From: an uncultured bacterium
Lineage (GTDB): Bacteria > Cyanobacteriota > Vampirovibrionia > Gastranaerophilales > Gastranaerophilaceae
Direction of reading: 5' to 3'
Length of the DNA stretch: 64,000 bases
NCBI GenBank assembly: GCA_905215335.1
Contig: CAJMPQ010000003.1
Coordinates: 62,001 to 126,000 of the forward strand
Position 1 is the first letter of the stretch, and every line of letters begins with the position of its first letter. The notes under the pieces are model-generated. The model ran no database searches, was not told where the DNA came from, and saw nothing but the letters and a program-made list of their open reading frames with translations. Shown here piece by piece: positions 8,489 through 17,985 of the stretch. The translations under genes were made by a program, and so were the position numbers.

Positions 8489-11311
8489 TTATTTAATTTT
8501 TTTCAAAGATGACAAGAAATTATTTTGTACAACATCTCCATCAACTTTGGTTAAGAAAATTTGACAATCCTCTTCTTTTGCATCTATTGGAGGTAATTGA
8601 GAAATTTCTGCTGCATAATAATTACTATCATTTCTTGTACTCAAAGACATTTTATTAGCTAAGCTATTAAGCGATAAGTTTCTCAAAAATCCTAAAGCAC
8701 CTTTATTTTTCCCTGAGAATTTAGTGTAAATTCTCAACGCAGCATCTTGGGTTTCCAAATCATATCTACCAATAATAAATGAACTTAATTGAGGAGCTGA
8801 AGATTTAATCATCATTCTTTCAACAACATTATTTTTTAGCTTTAGATCTCCATCAATTTGATCAAATCTTCCTTCTGGAATTGAAACTAGTTCGGAAATC
8901 GCACTTGGACTTATCATCGTTAAAGGATTTCTGAATAAAGATGCTACGTTCAACGCATATTGAACTAAACCAACTTTTGCAATAATTCCTTTATAAACTC
9001 TGAACTGAATTCGTCCATTTAATTTTAAAGAATCATCTGTATTTAATTCAATTAATCCACTTGCCTTACCATTAATTTCTTTTGGCAAATTCAATAATGA
9101 TGTTGCCATAATATCAGAATTCACATTAACTAAAGCAAGCCAAATATTATATTTATGATTTTTCAAATCACAATCAATTTTTGCAGAAGAATATCCATCT
9201 GCTATATCAAATTTATTAGAATAAATTTTCAAATCACTATTTTTATCTAATGACATATTTGCTACAGCATTAGAGAATTTAATATCTTTATAAAAACCTT
9301 TTTTAACTTTTAAAATACATTCTTCAATAATAATATTTGCCAAATCAAAAGTTTGAGCTTCATCATCAGCATCCTCATCATCAGTTGTATTATTTTCTAC
9401 GGATTTAGCTAAAGCTTCTTGAACATTATCAGCAGCATGATCACTTGGTTGCTGATTATTAAATATTCTCAAATATTTTTCTACATCTATAGTGTCCAAT
9501 GATAAAGTGATATTTTTAACAATTACAGGAAATTTAATTTCATTCACAATAGTACCACTTGCAGTATAAGGAGATCTTCTATATCTACCATCAGCTGTGA
9601 TATAAATATATTTACCATCAGTTTTTAAAGAACCATTTTTAATAAACATCCTTTGACTAGGAATTGCAACTTTTTCAGCTTTCATATCAGCTACAATTAC
9701 GGGATATTTACCAGTATTAATTACTTGTAATTTTCCAATAAATGTTCCTCGTTTAAAGAACTTTTGTTTCATTAACATATTCAAAAAGCCACTTGGCATA
9801 GGTTTTGGTAATTCCAGCCCAAAATCACGAACAAAAGTTTTACCATCTGATAAATCTATATTTGCATTTAAACTTAATAATGGAATTCTTGCTAAAGCTT
9901 TATTTTTAGGTTTATCCCAAGCGTAATAATCCACTGATTTAACGTTCAAAACCATATCTTCAAAATGCATTTTTGCAGACAAAACTCTATTTGCTGCATT
10001 ATTCATCGCAGACTCTTCGCCATCTGTAATAAACCCATTACCTTTTTTAAACCAATATAACCAAACTAAATCAATTTTATTATACTTTGACTTTAGTTTA
10101 ATTTTTGTATCAGCTTGACCTTTAATACCCATCGGATAACCTAAAATTTTAGACAAATAATTTGTTGCAAAATCATTTGTTACGATAGCATTTCCAACAA
10201 GATCAGTATCAACTGATTTCAAGTAATCTTTTACTGTTCCTGAAAAATCCATTTTATTTGAAGGTTTATTATTATAATAGCCTTTAAAATCTTTCAATGT
10301 AACATTATTACTATCAAAATAAACCTTACCTTGATTAACTAATACAGGCAAATTCGCCAATGGAACTATTTTTAAAGATGCTTTATCGATATTTATTGTT
10401 CCATTCATAGATTTATTTGTAACTTTAATATTAAAATCAAAGCTTCCATCTATATCTTTAAAATAAACCAACTGTTCTGAAATATTATTCTCTACAATTT
10501 GAGAATCTAGTAATTTTAATACATTTGGAACTTGAAAATTATTTGAAGATAAATTTATATCATAATTCATTTTGCTATCGACAAAACCTTTCAAATCCAA
10601 TTTTGATTTATTTACAAAAATAGGAGTATTATTAATTACGACCTTACTTTTATCCTTAATTAAGACTGAATTATTATCATAAGTTACTATATGTAAATTA
10701 CTTTTACCTTTTGTAATATCAGTAACTACATTATAAAATACTCCTTTATTATTAGGATTATCATCAAATTTTACATTAGTAGCCAAAACTTTAATCTTAG
10801 TTTTTTTATCTAAATCGTATAAAATTTTAGCATTTTTTACAGCTAAAACAGATTGGAAGATATCAACTTTCCAATCACAAGGTTTTGATTCTTTTTGTTC
10901 CTGTTTAAATATTGGCATGGCCAAAATTTTATTTACATCAGCAAAGAAATTATCCAAAGTAACTTTTTTTACAATAATATTTTTATTTCTTACATCAGCT
11001 AATGAAATCTCTGTTTTTAAATTTTCGATATCTAAAAGAACTTTATCTTTCTTATCTGTCATCTTGAATGTATCAATATTGAAATACAAATTAGGATTCA
11101 TGCCAGTTTTCAATACTGGTTTTTCAATATCTACATCCACCATTAAAGATTTTTCAGCAATATCTTCTACATAATCAATAACATCTTCATTTGAAACTGC
11201 CCAAGGCAAAACTTTCAAATATATAACAAAAGGCAATGTCGCAAGTATAACAATAAATACTAAACTTATCCCAATAAATGTAATTATAGATTTTGCTCTT
11301 CTTGAAAACAT
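8489..11311 (-). CDS. AsmA-like/DUF3971-type envelope protein (bridge-like lipid transport family)
   Basis: 940 residues. One N-terminal membrane helix (about residues 9-33) is followed by a long beta-rich periplasmic region with repeated short strands, as in AsmA/TamB/YhdP proteins. These are thought to carry phospholipids between inner and outer membrane, so the gene supports a diderm envelope. An acidic linker near residues 640-660 (NNTTDDEDADDEAQ) separates two beta regions. AAAGGAA Shine-Dalgarno. The nearest upstream gene is divergent. The exact subfamily cannot be decided without profile search. Confidence 0.75.
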   Translation of the reverse strand: MFSRRAKSIITFIGISLVFIVILATLPFVIYLKVLPWAVSNEDVIDYVEDIAEKSLMVDVDIEKPVLKTGMNPNLYFNIDTFKMTDKKDKVLLDIENLKTEISLADVRNKNIIVKKVTLDNFFADVNKILAMPIFKQEQKESKPCDWKVDIFQSVLAVKNAKILYDLDKKTKIKVLATNVKFDDNPNNKGVFYNVVTDITKGKSNLHIVTYDNNSVLIKDKSKVVINNTPIFVNKSKLDLKGFVDSKMNYDINLSSNNFQVPNVLKLLDSQIVENNISEQLVYFKDIDGSFDFNIKVTNKSMNGTINIDKASLKIVPLANLPVLVNQGKVYFDSNNVTLKDFKGYYNNKPSNKMDFSGTVKDYLKSVDTDLVGNAIVTNDFATNYLSKILGYPMGIKGQADTKIKLKSKYNKIDLVWLYWFKKGNGFITDGEESAMNNAANRVLSAKMHFEDMVLNVKSVDYYAWDKPKNKALARIPLLSLNANIDLSDGKTFVRDFGLELPKPMPSGFLNMLMKQKFFKRGTFIGKLQVINTGKYPVIVADMKAEKVAIPSQRMFIKNGSLKTDGKYIYITADGRYRRSPYTASGTIVNEIKFPVIVKNITLSLDTIDVEKYLRIFNNQQPSDHAADNVQEALAKSVENNTTDDEDADDEAQTFDLANIIIEECILKVKKGFYKDIKFSNAVANMSLDKNSDLKIYSNKFDIADGYSSAKIDCDLKNHKYNIWLALVNVNSDIMATSLLNLPKEINGKASGLIELNTDDSLKLNGRIQFRVYKGIIAKVGLVQYALNVASLFRNPLTMISPSAISELVSIPEGRFDQIDGDLKLKNNVVERMMIKSSAPQLSSFIIGRYDLETQDAALRIYTKFSGKNKGALGFLRNLSLNSLANKMSLSTRNDSNYYAAEISQLPPIDAKEEDCQIFLTKVDGDVVQNNFLSSLKKIK

Positions 11312-11370
11312 AAATATAAAGTTCCTTTAATTAATTATTCCCTTACAAATTTTATGATATCATATAAAAT

Positions 11371-12282
11371 ATGAAAAAAGTATTATTAATAATAAGTTTA
11401 CTATTAATATCAATGACATCAATAAAAGCAGAAGAAGTTACTCCAACTTCATCTACTTTAAAGACAACTGATGTTGTATTATTTTCTCAAGATGCAAAAT
11501 GGGGCTTAAAAGATAAAGCCGGAAACACTACAGTACAACCTATCTACAAAAAAATGATTAGATTAGGAAATACATCTTGGATTGTACAAAATAAGAAAAA
11601 CAAATTTGGTCTAATTGATTGTAATGGTAATGAATTAGTAAAAATAAAATACAGACACGCAGATAGAGTCGTAAGTAAATTTGCAAAATTTGGAAATGAT
11701 CACGATTATGGAATTTACGATGAAACAGGAAAAGTTATAGTTCCACCAGAATATACCAAAATTGATATTTTATTTGGACAAATGTTTTTAACATATAAGA
11801 ATTATAAGTACGGTATTGTTGGATATAACGGTGAAGTTATTTTAGAAAATGAATTTGATGATATTTATATGCCAAAACCAAATGTAATGAGAATTTTATA
11901 TAATGGAGATTGGTATGAATTAGAACAAGTGAATTCTGAGACTCTCACTCTACCTGCAGATGCTAAACATAAACTAGCAACAAAAGAAGATTTAAATTTA
12001 TACAATATAGTTGTTAATACTGGTGTTATGTCAGGATATTCTGTTCTAACATTTTCGGATTATCTTATAAAATTGTTTTCATCAATATCTCCAGCTCACG
12101 AAGATACTATTGATGAACTTATGCTTTCTCAAGGAGCGGAAACAGTTTCTATATTTATGAAATTAACTTGGCTACCTAAGTATCCCATTACATACGTAAA
12201 AAAATACTACCAAAATGTTAGAAACCCAAATAATGGCCCATTAACAGAAGTTCGTACAAAATTAAAAAAACAAATCAAGTAA
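11371..12282 (+). CDS. Secreted WG-repeat protein
   Basis: 303 residues. A signal peptide (about residues 1-20, cleavage near SIKA-EE) is followed by four WG-type repeats: KWGLKDKAGNTTVQPIY, KFGLIDCNGNELVKIKY, DYGIYDETGKVIVPPEY and KYGIVGYNGEVILENEF, together about residues 40-175. WG repeats are beta-hairpin binding modules of unknown ligand. The C-terminal 120 residues have no motif I recognise. No Shine-Dalgarno precedes ATG; a TATGAT box lies 12 nt upstream. It ends directly against the convergent GNAT gene. Confidence 0.75.
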   Translation: MKKVLLIISLLLISMTSIKAEEVTPTSSTLKTTDVVLFSQDAKWGLKDKAGNTTVQPIYKKMIRLGNTSWIVQNKKNKFGLIDCNGNELVKIKYRHADRVVSKFAKFGNDHDYGIYDETGKVIVPPEYTKIDILFGQMFLTYKNYKYGIVGYNGEVILENEFDDIYMPKPNVMRILYNGDWYELEQVNSETLTLPADAKHKLATKEDLNLYNIVVNTGVMSGYSVLTFSDYLIKLFSSISPAHEDTIDELMLSQGAETVSIFMKLTWLPKYPITYVKKYYQNVRNPNNGPLTEVRTKLKKQIK

Positions 12283-13002
12283 CTAATCTTTTGGAATATT
12301 TCTACGTTGAATTCGAACAAACCAAGGTATTGGTTCTGTATCATTGAGTTTTTTTGCTAAGAAATCAGCATACATTGGATAATCTAATCTTTCTTTTGCC
12401 ATCTCTGATATTACAAATTGCTGATGTCTATTATTCCAATTTAAAGGCTTAAAACCGATTTTTTCATAAAATGGTACTGATTCCTTATACGATACTAAAA
12501 AAACATCAGAAAACTCTTTTTTTGAAGACTCAAATAATTTCTGTAAAATTATAGAACCAACATTATTTCCTCTATATTTAGGACTTACAGCAATTGAATC
12601 AACATATAGAGTCTTACTATCTTTAACATTTTTATTTAAATTAAGAGGGGTTGAAAAAAGCGCTGCTACTATTTCGTTAGACTTATCTTTAGCTAACAAT
12701 ATTGTAGTCTTTTTATTTTTCAATGCCGCTTTATAAGTTTTTATATCATATTTTATATAATCATTATAAACATCATAATCTATTGTTGGAATTCTGCATT
12801 TTTCCCAAAATGGATGAGCTGATGTATTTGCAAAATTATCTAAAAAAAAGGCAGCCAACTTCTTATAAAATCCTTCTTTTGGCAAATGTAGATAATTTAT
12901 TTCTCTAAATCGCAATGTACCTCTATTGGTCCTTACATCAAAAGATTTTATCGGATTTTTATATGATGAAAATGAAATTGAACTATTATTATTTACTTGC
13001 AT
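12283..13002 (-). CDS. GNAT-family N-acetyltransferase with lineage-type N-terminal motif
   Basis: 239 residues from ATG at 13002 (a TTG 15 nt upstream lacks a ribosome site). The acetyl-CoA binding motif A is VSPKYRGNNVGSIILQKL, preceded by a core strand (KTLYVDSIAV) and followed by PFYEKIGFKPLNW, the usual GNAT order. The substrate is unknown. The first ~30 residues (SSISFSSYKNPIKSF) match SINFSSRNNPVQSF in the GNAT at 21944-22672, and the whole proteins align, so they are dispersed paralogues. Confidence 0.8.
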   Translation of the reverse strand: MQVNNNSSISFSSYKNPIKSFDVRTNRGTLRFREINYLHLPKEGFYKKLAAFFLDNFANTSAHPFWEKCRIPTIDYDVYNDYIKYDIKTYKAALKNKKTTILLAKDKSNEIVAALFSTPLNLNKNVKDSKTLYVDSIAVSPKYRGNNVGSIILQKLFESSKKEFSDVFLVSYKESVPFYEKIGFKPLNWNNRHQQFVISEMAKERLDYPMYADFLAKKLNDTEPIPWFVRIQRRNIPKD

Positions 13003-13066
13003 AATAAAACCTAACAAAAAGAATAAATCTCAAAAATAATATTTTTTGCTAATGTATTTTCAAGGA

Positions 13067-13094
13067 TTGACAAACATAATTTTAGAGTTAAACT
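13067..13094 (+). promoter_or_regulatory. Sigma70-type promoter for the 13131 gene
   Basis: TTGACA (13067-13072), a 16-bp spacer and TAAACT (13089-13094), directed at the membrane protein starting at 13131. The AGGGA Shine-Dalgarno is about 14 nt from the ATG. Confidence 0.55.
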
Positions 13095-13130
13095 ATGTTC
13101 GGAAATATGATTAGGGAAAATAAATAAAAA

Positions 13131-13799
13131 ATGTTACCCCATATATACAACAACTATTCAAAAGACTCATTCGCCTCTTTAGGTTTCACAAATAATACTA
13201 AAAGATTTTTCTACATACCTAAAAAGAAACCTTTAAAAACTTACGAAAAAGCAGAAATTATTGCTGCATCTACAGTAGGGACTGCAATTCCTTTAATCTT
13301 AGCAACAAAAAAACAAAAATTACCTATACATAAAATCAAATACACAACTAAAGATATGCTTCTATTAAGTACTGGTAGTATCCTTGGAGGTATATCCGGC
13401 GGGATTATAGTAGACAAGGGAAAAAACACAAAAGAAAAAATTAAAGAAGGTGTTTTTCAGTTTTTCAACGCAATAGTTCCAACATTATTAATAAAACCTA
13501 TATTATATCTTTGTGAACACGTAAAAGCTCTTAACAATAACAAAATAAAACCAACCCTTCTTTTAGGAGGAATTTTTGGAGGAATGGTACTGGGTGCTGA
13601 AATTTCCAACAAAATAAACCATAATGATAAAGAGCATAAACGAAAAGTAAAATTTATAGACTCAATTGCAAATATAGATGTTATATCCGGAGCTTTAATT
13701 ATGGCCAAAATGCCACTAATTAATAAGCTGGGAATAGAAAAATTTCTACCATTGCCATACATATGGACAGGTTACGAATCTGGAAGAACTCGTGAATAA
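13131..13799 (+). CDS. Small glycine-zipper membrane protein of unknown function
   Basis: 222 residues with four or five hydrophobic, glycine-rich segments, including IIAASTVGTAIPLILA, TGSILGGISGGIIV and LLGGIFGGMVLGAEI. Repeated GGxxGG patterns of this kind pack membrane helices closely and occur in tail-like or pore proteins, but no family can be named. The N-terminus DSFASLGFTNNTKRFF has the short SF-type motif seen in several other unknown proteins in this window. It is preceded by a clear promoter and stands alone. Confidence 0.65.
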   Translation: MLPHIYNNYSKDSFASLGFTNNTKRFFYIPKKKPLKTYEKAEIIAASTVGTAIPLILATKKQKLPIHKIKYTTKDMLLLSTGSILGGISGGIIVDKGKNTKEKIKEGVFQFFNAIVPTLLIKPILYLCEHVKALNNNKIKPTLLLGGIFGGMVLGAEISNKINHNDKEHKRKVKFIDSIANIDVISGALIMAKMPLINKLGIEKFLPLPYIWTGYESGRTRE

Positions 13800-13874
13800 A
13801 ATTTTACATTTAAGCAGATTATAAAACATTGAGCTATAATAATTATAATTATTAGATAAAAAAGGGAATAAAGT

Positions 13875-14357
13875 ATGAGAGAAGAATTACTGTCTATTAT
13901 TGAAAAAAATAGCAGAATAAATACAAAAGAATTATCAATTTTACTAGGTGTAGAAGAGATTGATGTTATAAACGAAATGGCAAAACTTGAACAAGAAGGA
14001 ATAATTTGCGGATACCATACCCTAATTGATTGGGAAAAAACATCAATAGAAAAAGTTACAGCTCTTATCGAAGTAAGAGTAACTCCACAAAGAGGTCAAG
14101 GTTTTGATAAAATTGCAGAAAGAATATATAATTACCCGGAAGTAAAATCTGTATATCTAATATCTGGCGGATTTGACTTACTAATTACACTAGAAGAAAA
14201 ATCACTTAAAGAAATCTCAGCTTTTGTGTCTGATAAACTTTCTACATTAGATAGTGTTTTAAGTACCGCAACTCACTTTATACTAAAAAAATACAAAGAT
14301 CACGGCACAATTGTTGATAAAAAGAAAGAAGATAATAGAGAGGTTATAACCCCATGA
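13875..14357 (+). CDS. Lrp/AsnC-family transcriptional regulator
   Basis: 160 residues. The N-terminal helix-turn-helix (INTKELSILLGVEEIDVINEMAKLE) is followed by a C-terminal RAM ligand-binding domain (VTALIEVRVTPQRGQGFDKIAERI...VKSVYLISGGFDLLITLE). Lrp-type regulators sense amino acids and often control the adjacent aminotransferase. The stop overlaps the aminotransferase start in ATGA, so the two are translationally coupled. AGGGAATAAAGT precedes ATG. Confidence 0.88.
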   Translation: MREELLSIIEKNSRINTKELSILLGVEEIDVINEMAKLEQEGIICGYHTLIDWEKTSIEKVTALIEVRVTPQRGQGFDKIAERIYNYPEVKSVYLISGGFDLLITLEEKSLKEISAFVSDKLSTLDSVLSTATHFILKKYKDHGTIVDKKKEDNREVITP

Positions 14358-15520
14358 GAAATCCTCTAGCTGATAAAATTCAAAACATTAAACCTTCAGG
14401 GATTAGAAAATTTTTTGACATCGTTAGCGAAATGAAAGATGCCATATCTCTTGGTGTTGGAGAACCTGATTTCGAAACACCTTGGCACATTAGAGATGAA
14501 GGGATTTACTCATTTGAAAAAGGTAGAACTTTTTATACTTCTAATGCTGGTTTAAAAAACTTGAGAGAAGAAATTAGTAACTATCTAGACAGACACCAAA
14601 ATGTAAAATATAACCCTAATGATGAAATTATAGTAACCGTTGGAGGTTCTGAAGCCATAGATATAGGTCTAAGAGCAATGATAAATCCTGGAGATGAAGT
14701 TATTATACCTCAACCTTCTTATGTCTCTTATGAACCTTGTGCATATTTAGCTGGAGCAACTCCTGTTATTATAAATTTAAAAGCAGAAAATGAATTTCGT
14801 CTTACCCCTGAGGAATTAGAAAATGCTATTACTGATAAAACAAAAATTCTAATCTTACCTTATCCAAACAATCCAACCGGAGCAATTATGGAACTGGAAG
14901 ATTTAGAAAAAATAGCAAAAATAATTATTGAAAAAGATATTTATGTAATGTCTGACGAAATATATAGTGCTTTAACTTACAAAGGCAAACATGTTTCCAT
15001 TGCAAGCCTGCCAGGAATGAAAGAACGAACAATTTTAATAAACGGATTTTCAAAAGCTTATGCAATGACAGGTTGGCGCTTAGGTTATGCTTGCGGGCCT
15101 AAAGAAATCATTAAACAAATGACAAAAATTCACCAATACGCAATAATGTGCGCTCCAACAATTAGTCAATACGCTGCAGTTGAAGCGTTGAAAAATGGTG
15201 ATGAAGACGTTGAAATGATGCGCAAAGCATATAATCAAAGACGAAGATTTTTAATGAATGCTTTTAGAGAAATGAACTTAGAATGCTTTGAACCATATGG
15301 AGCTTTTTATGTATTTCCTTGTATTAAGGAATTTGGCATGACAAGTGAGGAATTTGCAACAAGATTTTTAGAAGAAGAAAAAGTTGCAGCTGTTCCTGGA
15401 ACAGCTTTTGGAGATAGTGGCGAAGGTTACCTAAGAATTTCTTACGCTTATTCTCTTGATAATTTAAAAATTGCAATAGAAAGACTAAAAAGATTCATTA
15501 CAAAACTAAGAAATAATTAA
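14354..15520 (+). CDS. PLP-dependent class I/II aminotransferase
   Basis: 388 residues, fold type I. The Schiff-base lysine is Lys234 in GFSKAYAMTGWRLGY; the PYPNNPTGA segment (residues 169-177) and SDEIYSAL (200-207) form the cofactor pocket. It is most like the aspartate/aromatic aminotransferases (PatA/AspC type) of Firmicutes and archaea that pair with Lrp regulators. The reaction moves an amino group between an amino acid and a 2-oxoacid; the substrate cannot be fixed from sequence. It overlaps the Lrp gene by 4 nt. Confidence 0.9.
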   Translation: MRNPLADKIQNIKPSGIRKFFDIVSEMKDAISLGVGEPDFETPWHIRDEGIYSFEKGRTFYTSNAGLKNLREEISNYLDRHQNVKYNPNDEIIVTVGGSEAIDIGLRAMINPGDEVIIPQPSYVSYEPCAYLAGATPVIINLKAENEFRLTPEELENAITDKTKILILPYPNNPTGAIMELEDLEKIAKIIIEKDIYVMSDEIYSALTYKGKHVSIASLPGMKERTILINGFSKAYAMTGWRLGYACGPKEIIKQMTKIHQYAIMCAPTISQYAAVEALKNGDEDVEMMRKAYNQRRRFLMNAFREMNLECFEPYGAFYVFPCIKEFGMTSEEFATRFLEEEKVAAVPGTAFGDSGEGYLRISYAYSLDNLKIAIERLKRFITKLRNN

Positions 15521-15522
15521 AA

Positions 15523-17403
15523 CTATTGTGGGATTTTTAGTGCTCTTAAGGAATTCAAAACTGCGATCAAAGTAACTCCAACATCAGCAAAAACAGCACC
15601 CCACATTGACATAAAGCCTAATGAACCAAGAATTAAGAATATAATTTTTACACCAATTGCAAAAATAATGTTTTGCTTAACTATTTTCATAGTTTTTTGA
15701 GCAATGCTTATTGCTGAAGATATTTTAGAAATTTTATCATCCATAATAACAACATCTGCAGCTTCAATTGCGGCATCAGAACCTAATGCACCCATAGCAA
15801 TTCCAACATCTGCCCTAGCCAAAACAGGAGCATCGTTAATTCCATCACCAACAAATAAAACACTTTCTCTAGAATTTACTTTATTGGAAAGCATATTTTC
15901 TAACTTTTCAACTTTATCATTCGGCAATAATTCAGAATAAACTTTATCAACTCCAACTTGACTTCCGATATAATCAGCAGAAGATTTAATATCCCCGGTC
16001 AACATAACGATATTATTTACTTTTGTTTTTAAATCTTTAATAGCTTCAACAACACCATCCTTTATTGTATCTGAAATAACAATATAACCAACATATTTGT
16101 TGTTTCGTGCAATATAAACAATTGTTCCAAAGGCATTGATACTGTCATAATTTATTGAGTAATCGTCTAATAATTTTGAATTTCCAACAAGAATTACATC
16201 TTGATTTACTTTTACAGAAATTCCCTTACCAGAAAGTTCTTGTTCTTCAGAAATTAAACATCTATCAATATCTTTACCATAAGCTTTTTTTATAGATTGA
16301 GCTATTGGATGATTAGAATACACTTCAGCATAAGCTGCAATTTCTAATAATTCCTCATTACTAATTCCAACCGGAACAACTTTAGTAACAGAAAAAACAC
16401 CGCTTGTTAACGTACCGGTTTTGTCAAAAACAACACTATCAGGATGAGATAAATATTCTAAATAATTGCTTCCTTTTATAAGAATTCCTAATTTAGAAGC
16501 TCCACCAATTCCTGCAAAGAATGATAAAGGAACTGAAATTACAAGTGCGCAAGGACAAGATATAACTAAAAAGATTAATGCTCTTTCAATCCAAACATTT
16601 ATGTTTGCACCAAAGAATAATGTTGGTACCAATGCCAAAATAATAGCAAATAAAACCACAATAGGAGTATAATATTTAGCAAATCTTGTTATGAACTTTT
16701 CAGTCTTAGCTTTTTTTGAACTTGCATTTTCAACTAAATCCAAAATCTTAGCAACTGTAGATTCACCAAAATCTTTTGAAACTTTTATTTTTATAACACC
16801 ACTAGTATTTATAGCTCCACTAATTACCATATCCCCAAATTTTAAAGTTTTTGGAATAGATTCACCAGTCAAAGCTGACATATCAACAACAGCTTCACCT
16901 TCGATAATTTCACCATCTAGCGGTATTTTTTCCCCAGCCTTTACAAGGATAATATCTCCCAAATGAACATCTTTAGGATCTTTTTTTACTACTTCTCCAC
17001 CAATTTCTACATTTGCATAATCTGGGCGAATATTCATTAAAGTAGAAATGGATTTTTTAGATTTTTCAACAGCACAATCTTGTAAAAATTCACCAATTTG
17101 ATACAAAATCATAACCATTACAGCTTCAGGATATTCTTTTATTGCAAAAGCTCCAATCGTAGCAATACTCATTAAAAAATTTTCATCAAAAATTTCACCT
17201 TTTAAAACATTTTTTATAGCGCTATATAATACCTCAAAACCAGCTATAACATATGCTACTAAAAACAGTAATAGCTTTAGCATTGGACTACATACATAAA
17301 TTGCGACAATAAAAAAAACAATTGCTAAAAATAATTTTCCAACCACAAAAATCTTTGAATTTCTTTCATTGGTATGCTCAGGATTATGGTGATGATGACA
17401 CAT
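15523..17403 (-). CDS. cadA: Zn2+/Cd2+-type P1B heavy-metal ATPase
   Basis: 626 residues. It has no N-terminal HMA domain but begins MCHHHHNPEHTNE, a His-rich metal tail. Diagnostic motifs are CPC in the sixth helix (about residue 283), the phosphorylation site DKTGTLTSG (about 327), HPIAQSI, and GDGINDAP near the C-terminus. A Lys in the NIIFAIGVKIIFL helix and Asp-Val-Gly in the last helix (VFADVGVTLIAVLNSLRAL) are the Zn/Cd/Pb (P1B-2) pattern rather than copper. It exports metal from the cytoplasm. It is divergent from an ArsR/SmtB repressor gene and sits behind an operator-promoter, see 17419-17528. Confidence 0.92.
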   Translation of the reverse strand: MCHHHHNPEHTNERNSKIFVVGKLFLAIVFFIVAIYVCSPMLKLLLFLVAYVIAGFEVLYSAIKNVLKGEIFDENFLMSIATIGAFAIKEYPEAVMVMILYQIGEFLQDCAVEKSKKSISTLMNIRPDYANVEIGGEVVKKDPKDVHLGDIILVKAGEKIPLDGEIIEGEAVVDMSALTGESIPKTLKFGDMVISGAINTSGVIKIKVSKDFGESTVAKILDLVENASSKKAKTEKFITRFAKYYTPIVVLFAIILALVPTLFFGANINVWIERALIFLVISCPCALVISVPLSFFAGIGGASKLGILIKGSNYLEYLSHPDSVVFDKTGTLTSGVFSVTKVVPVGISNEELLEIAAYAEVYSNHPIAQSIKKAYGKDIDRCLISEEQELSGKGISVKVNQDVILVGNSKLLDDYSINYDSINAFGTIVYIARNNKYVGYIVISDTIKDGVVEAIKDLKTKVNNIVMLTGDIKSSADYIGSQVGVDKVYSELLPNDKVEKLENMLSNKVNSRESVLFVGDGINDAPVLARADVGIAMGALGSDAAIEAADVVIMDDKISKISSAISIAQKTMKIVKQNIIFAIGVKIIFLILGSLGFMSMWGAVFADVGVTLIAVLNSLRALKIPQ

Positions 17404-17418
17404 AGATTATCCTTTCAA

Positions 17419-17434
17419 TTGAATACATATTCAA
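17419..17434. promoter_or_regulatory. SmtB/CzrA-type operator A
   Basis: TTGAATACATATTCAA contains the TGAA-N6-TTCA core that the ArsR/SmtB family recognises. It lies between the cadA promoter -10 and the cadA start, where bound repressor would block elongation or initiation. Confidence 0.7.
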
Positions 17435-17444
17435 CTATATTTAT

Positions 17445-17474
17445 AGTATAATTGAACAATTGTTCAATTGTCAA
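17445..17474 (-). promoter_or_regulatory. cadA promoter with operator B filling the spacer
   Basis: On the minus strand TTGACA (17474-17469) is followed by exactly 18 bp and TATACT (17450-17445). The spacer and its first flanking base form a perfect 20-bp palindrome at 17450-17469 with the core TGAACAATTGTTCA. A repressor on it would occlude RNA polymerase, and metal would relieve this. Confidence 0.8.
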
Positions 17475-17510
17475 TCCTTATGATTTAAAATTGTTACTAA
17501 AGTTAATACA

Positions 17511-17540
17511 GTTGAATAACTATTCAACTTATGCTAAAAT
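17511..17540 (+). promoter_or_regulatory. arsR-type gene promoter with operator C
   Basis: GTTGAATAACTATTCAAC (17511-17528) is a third TGAA-N6-TTCA operator. It overlaps a probable -35 TTGAAT (17512-17517) spaced 17 bp from TAAAAT (17535-17540), so the repressor should control its own synthesis. The -10 ends only 6 nt before the ATG, implying a leaderless message. Confidence 0.7.
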
Positions 17541-17546
17541 AGTAAT

Positions 17547-17903
17547 ATGAATTCAAAGAATAAAACAACAGACTGCGAAGCTATAAATATAGATATAGTA
17601 GAAAAAATCAAACCTAAAATGCCAGCAACAAATCTACTCTACGATTTGTCAGACTTTTTCAAAGTTATGGGTGACGGCACAAGAATACAACTATTGTGGG
17701 CTCTTGATGAAAGCGAAATGTGTGTTGGGGATTTAGCCGTTTTACTCAACATGACAAAATCTGCAGTATCACATCAGCTAAAAGTTTTAAGAACTGCCAA
17801 ATTAGTTAAAGCTAGAAAAAAAGGGAAAAATGTTTATTATTCTTTAAATGACGACCACGTTAAACTTATTTTAGAAAAAGCATTAGAACACGTTATTGAG
17901 TAA
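17547..17903 (+). CDS. ArsR/SmtB-family Zn/Cd-sensing repressor (CzrA/SmtB-like)
   Basis: 118 residues. Winged helix with recognition segment MTKSAVSHQLKVLRTAKLVKARKKGKNVYYSL. The C-terminal alpha5 metal site is intact: Asp-x-His, then His 11 and Glu 14 residues after the first His (NDDHVKLILEKALEHVIE), the exact spacing of SmtB and CzrA. The CadC-type alpha3 cysteine pair is not present (EMCVGDL has one Cys). It therefore should sense Zn/Co/Cd through alpha5 and repress cadA and itself. No Shine-Dalgarno is present. Confidence 0.9.
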   Translation: MNSKNKTTDCEAINIDIVEKIKPKMPATNLLYDLSDFFKVMGDGTRIQLLWALDESEMCVGDLAVLLNMTKSAVSHQLKVLRTAKLVKARKKGKNVYYSLNDDHVKLILEKALEHVIE

Positions 17904-17985
17904 ATATTCTGCTTATAATCGTAACATTTCATTGACATCTTCCTAATAAACTATATAATAAAAACTTAAAGAAAGCGGAGGGAAT

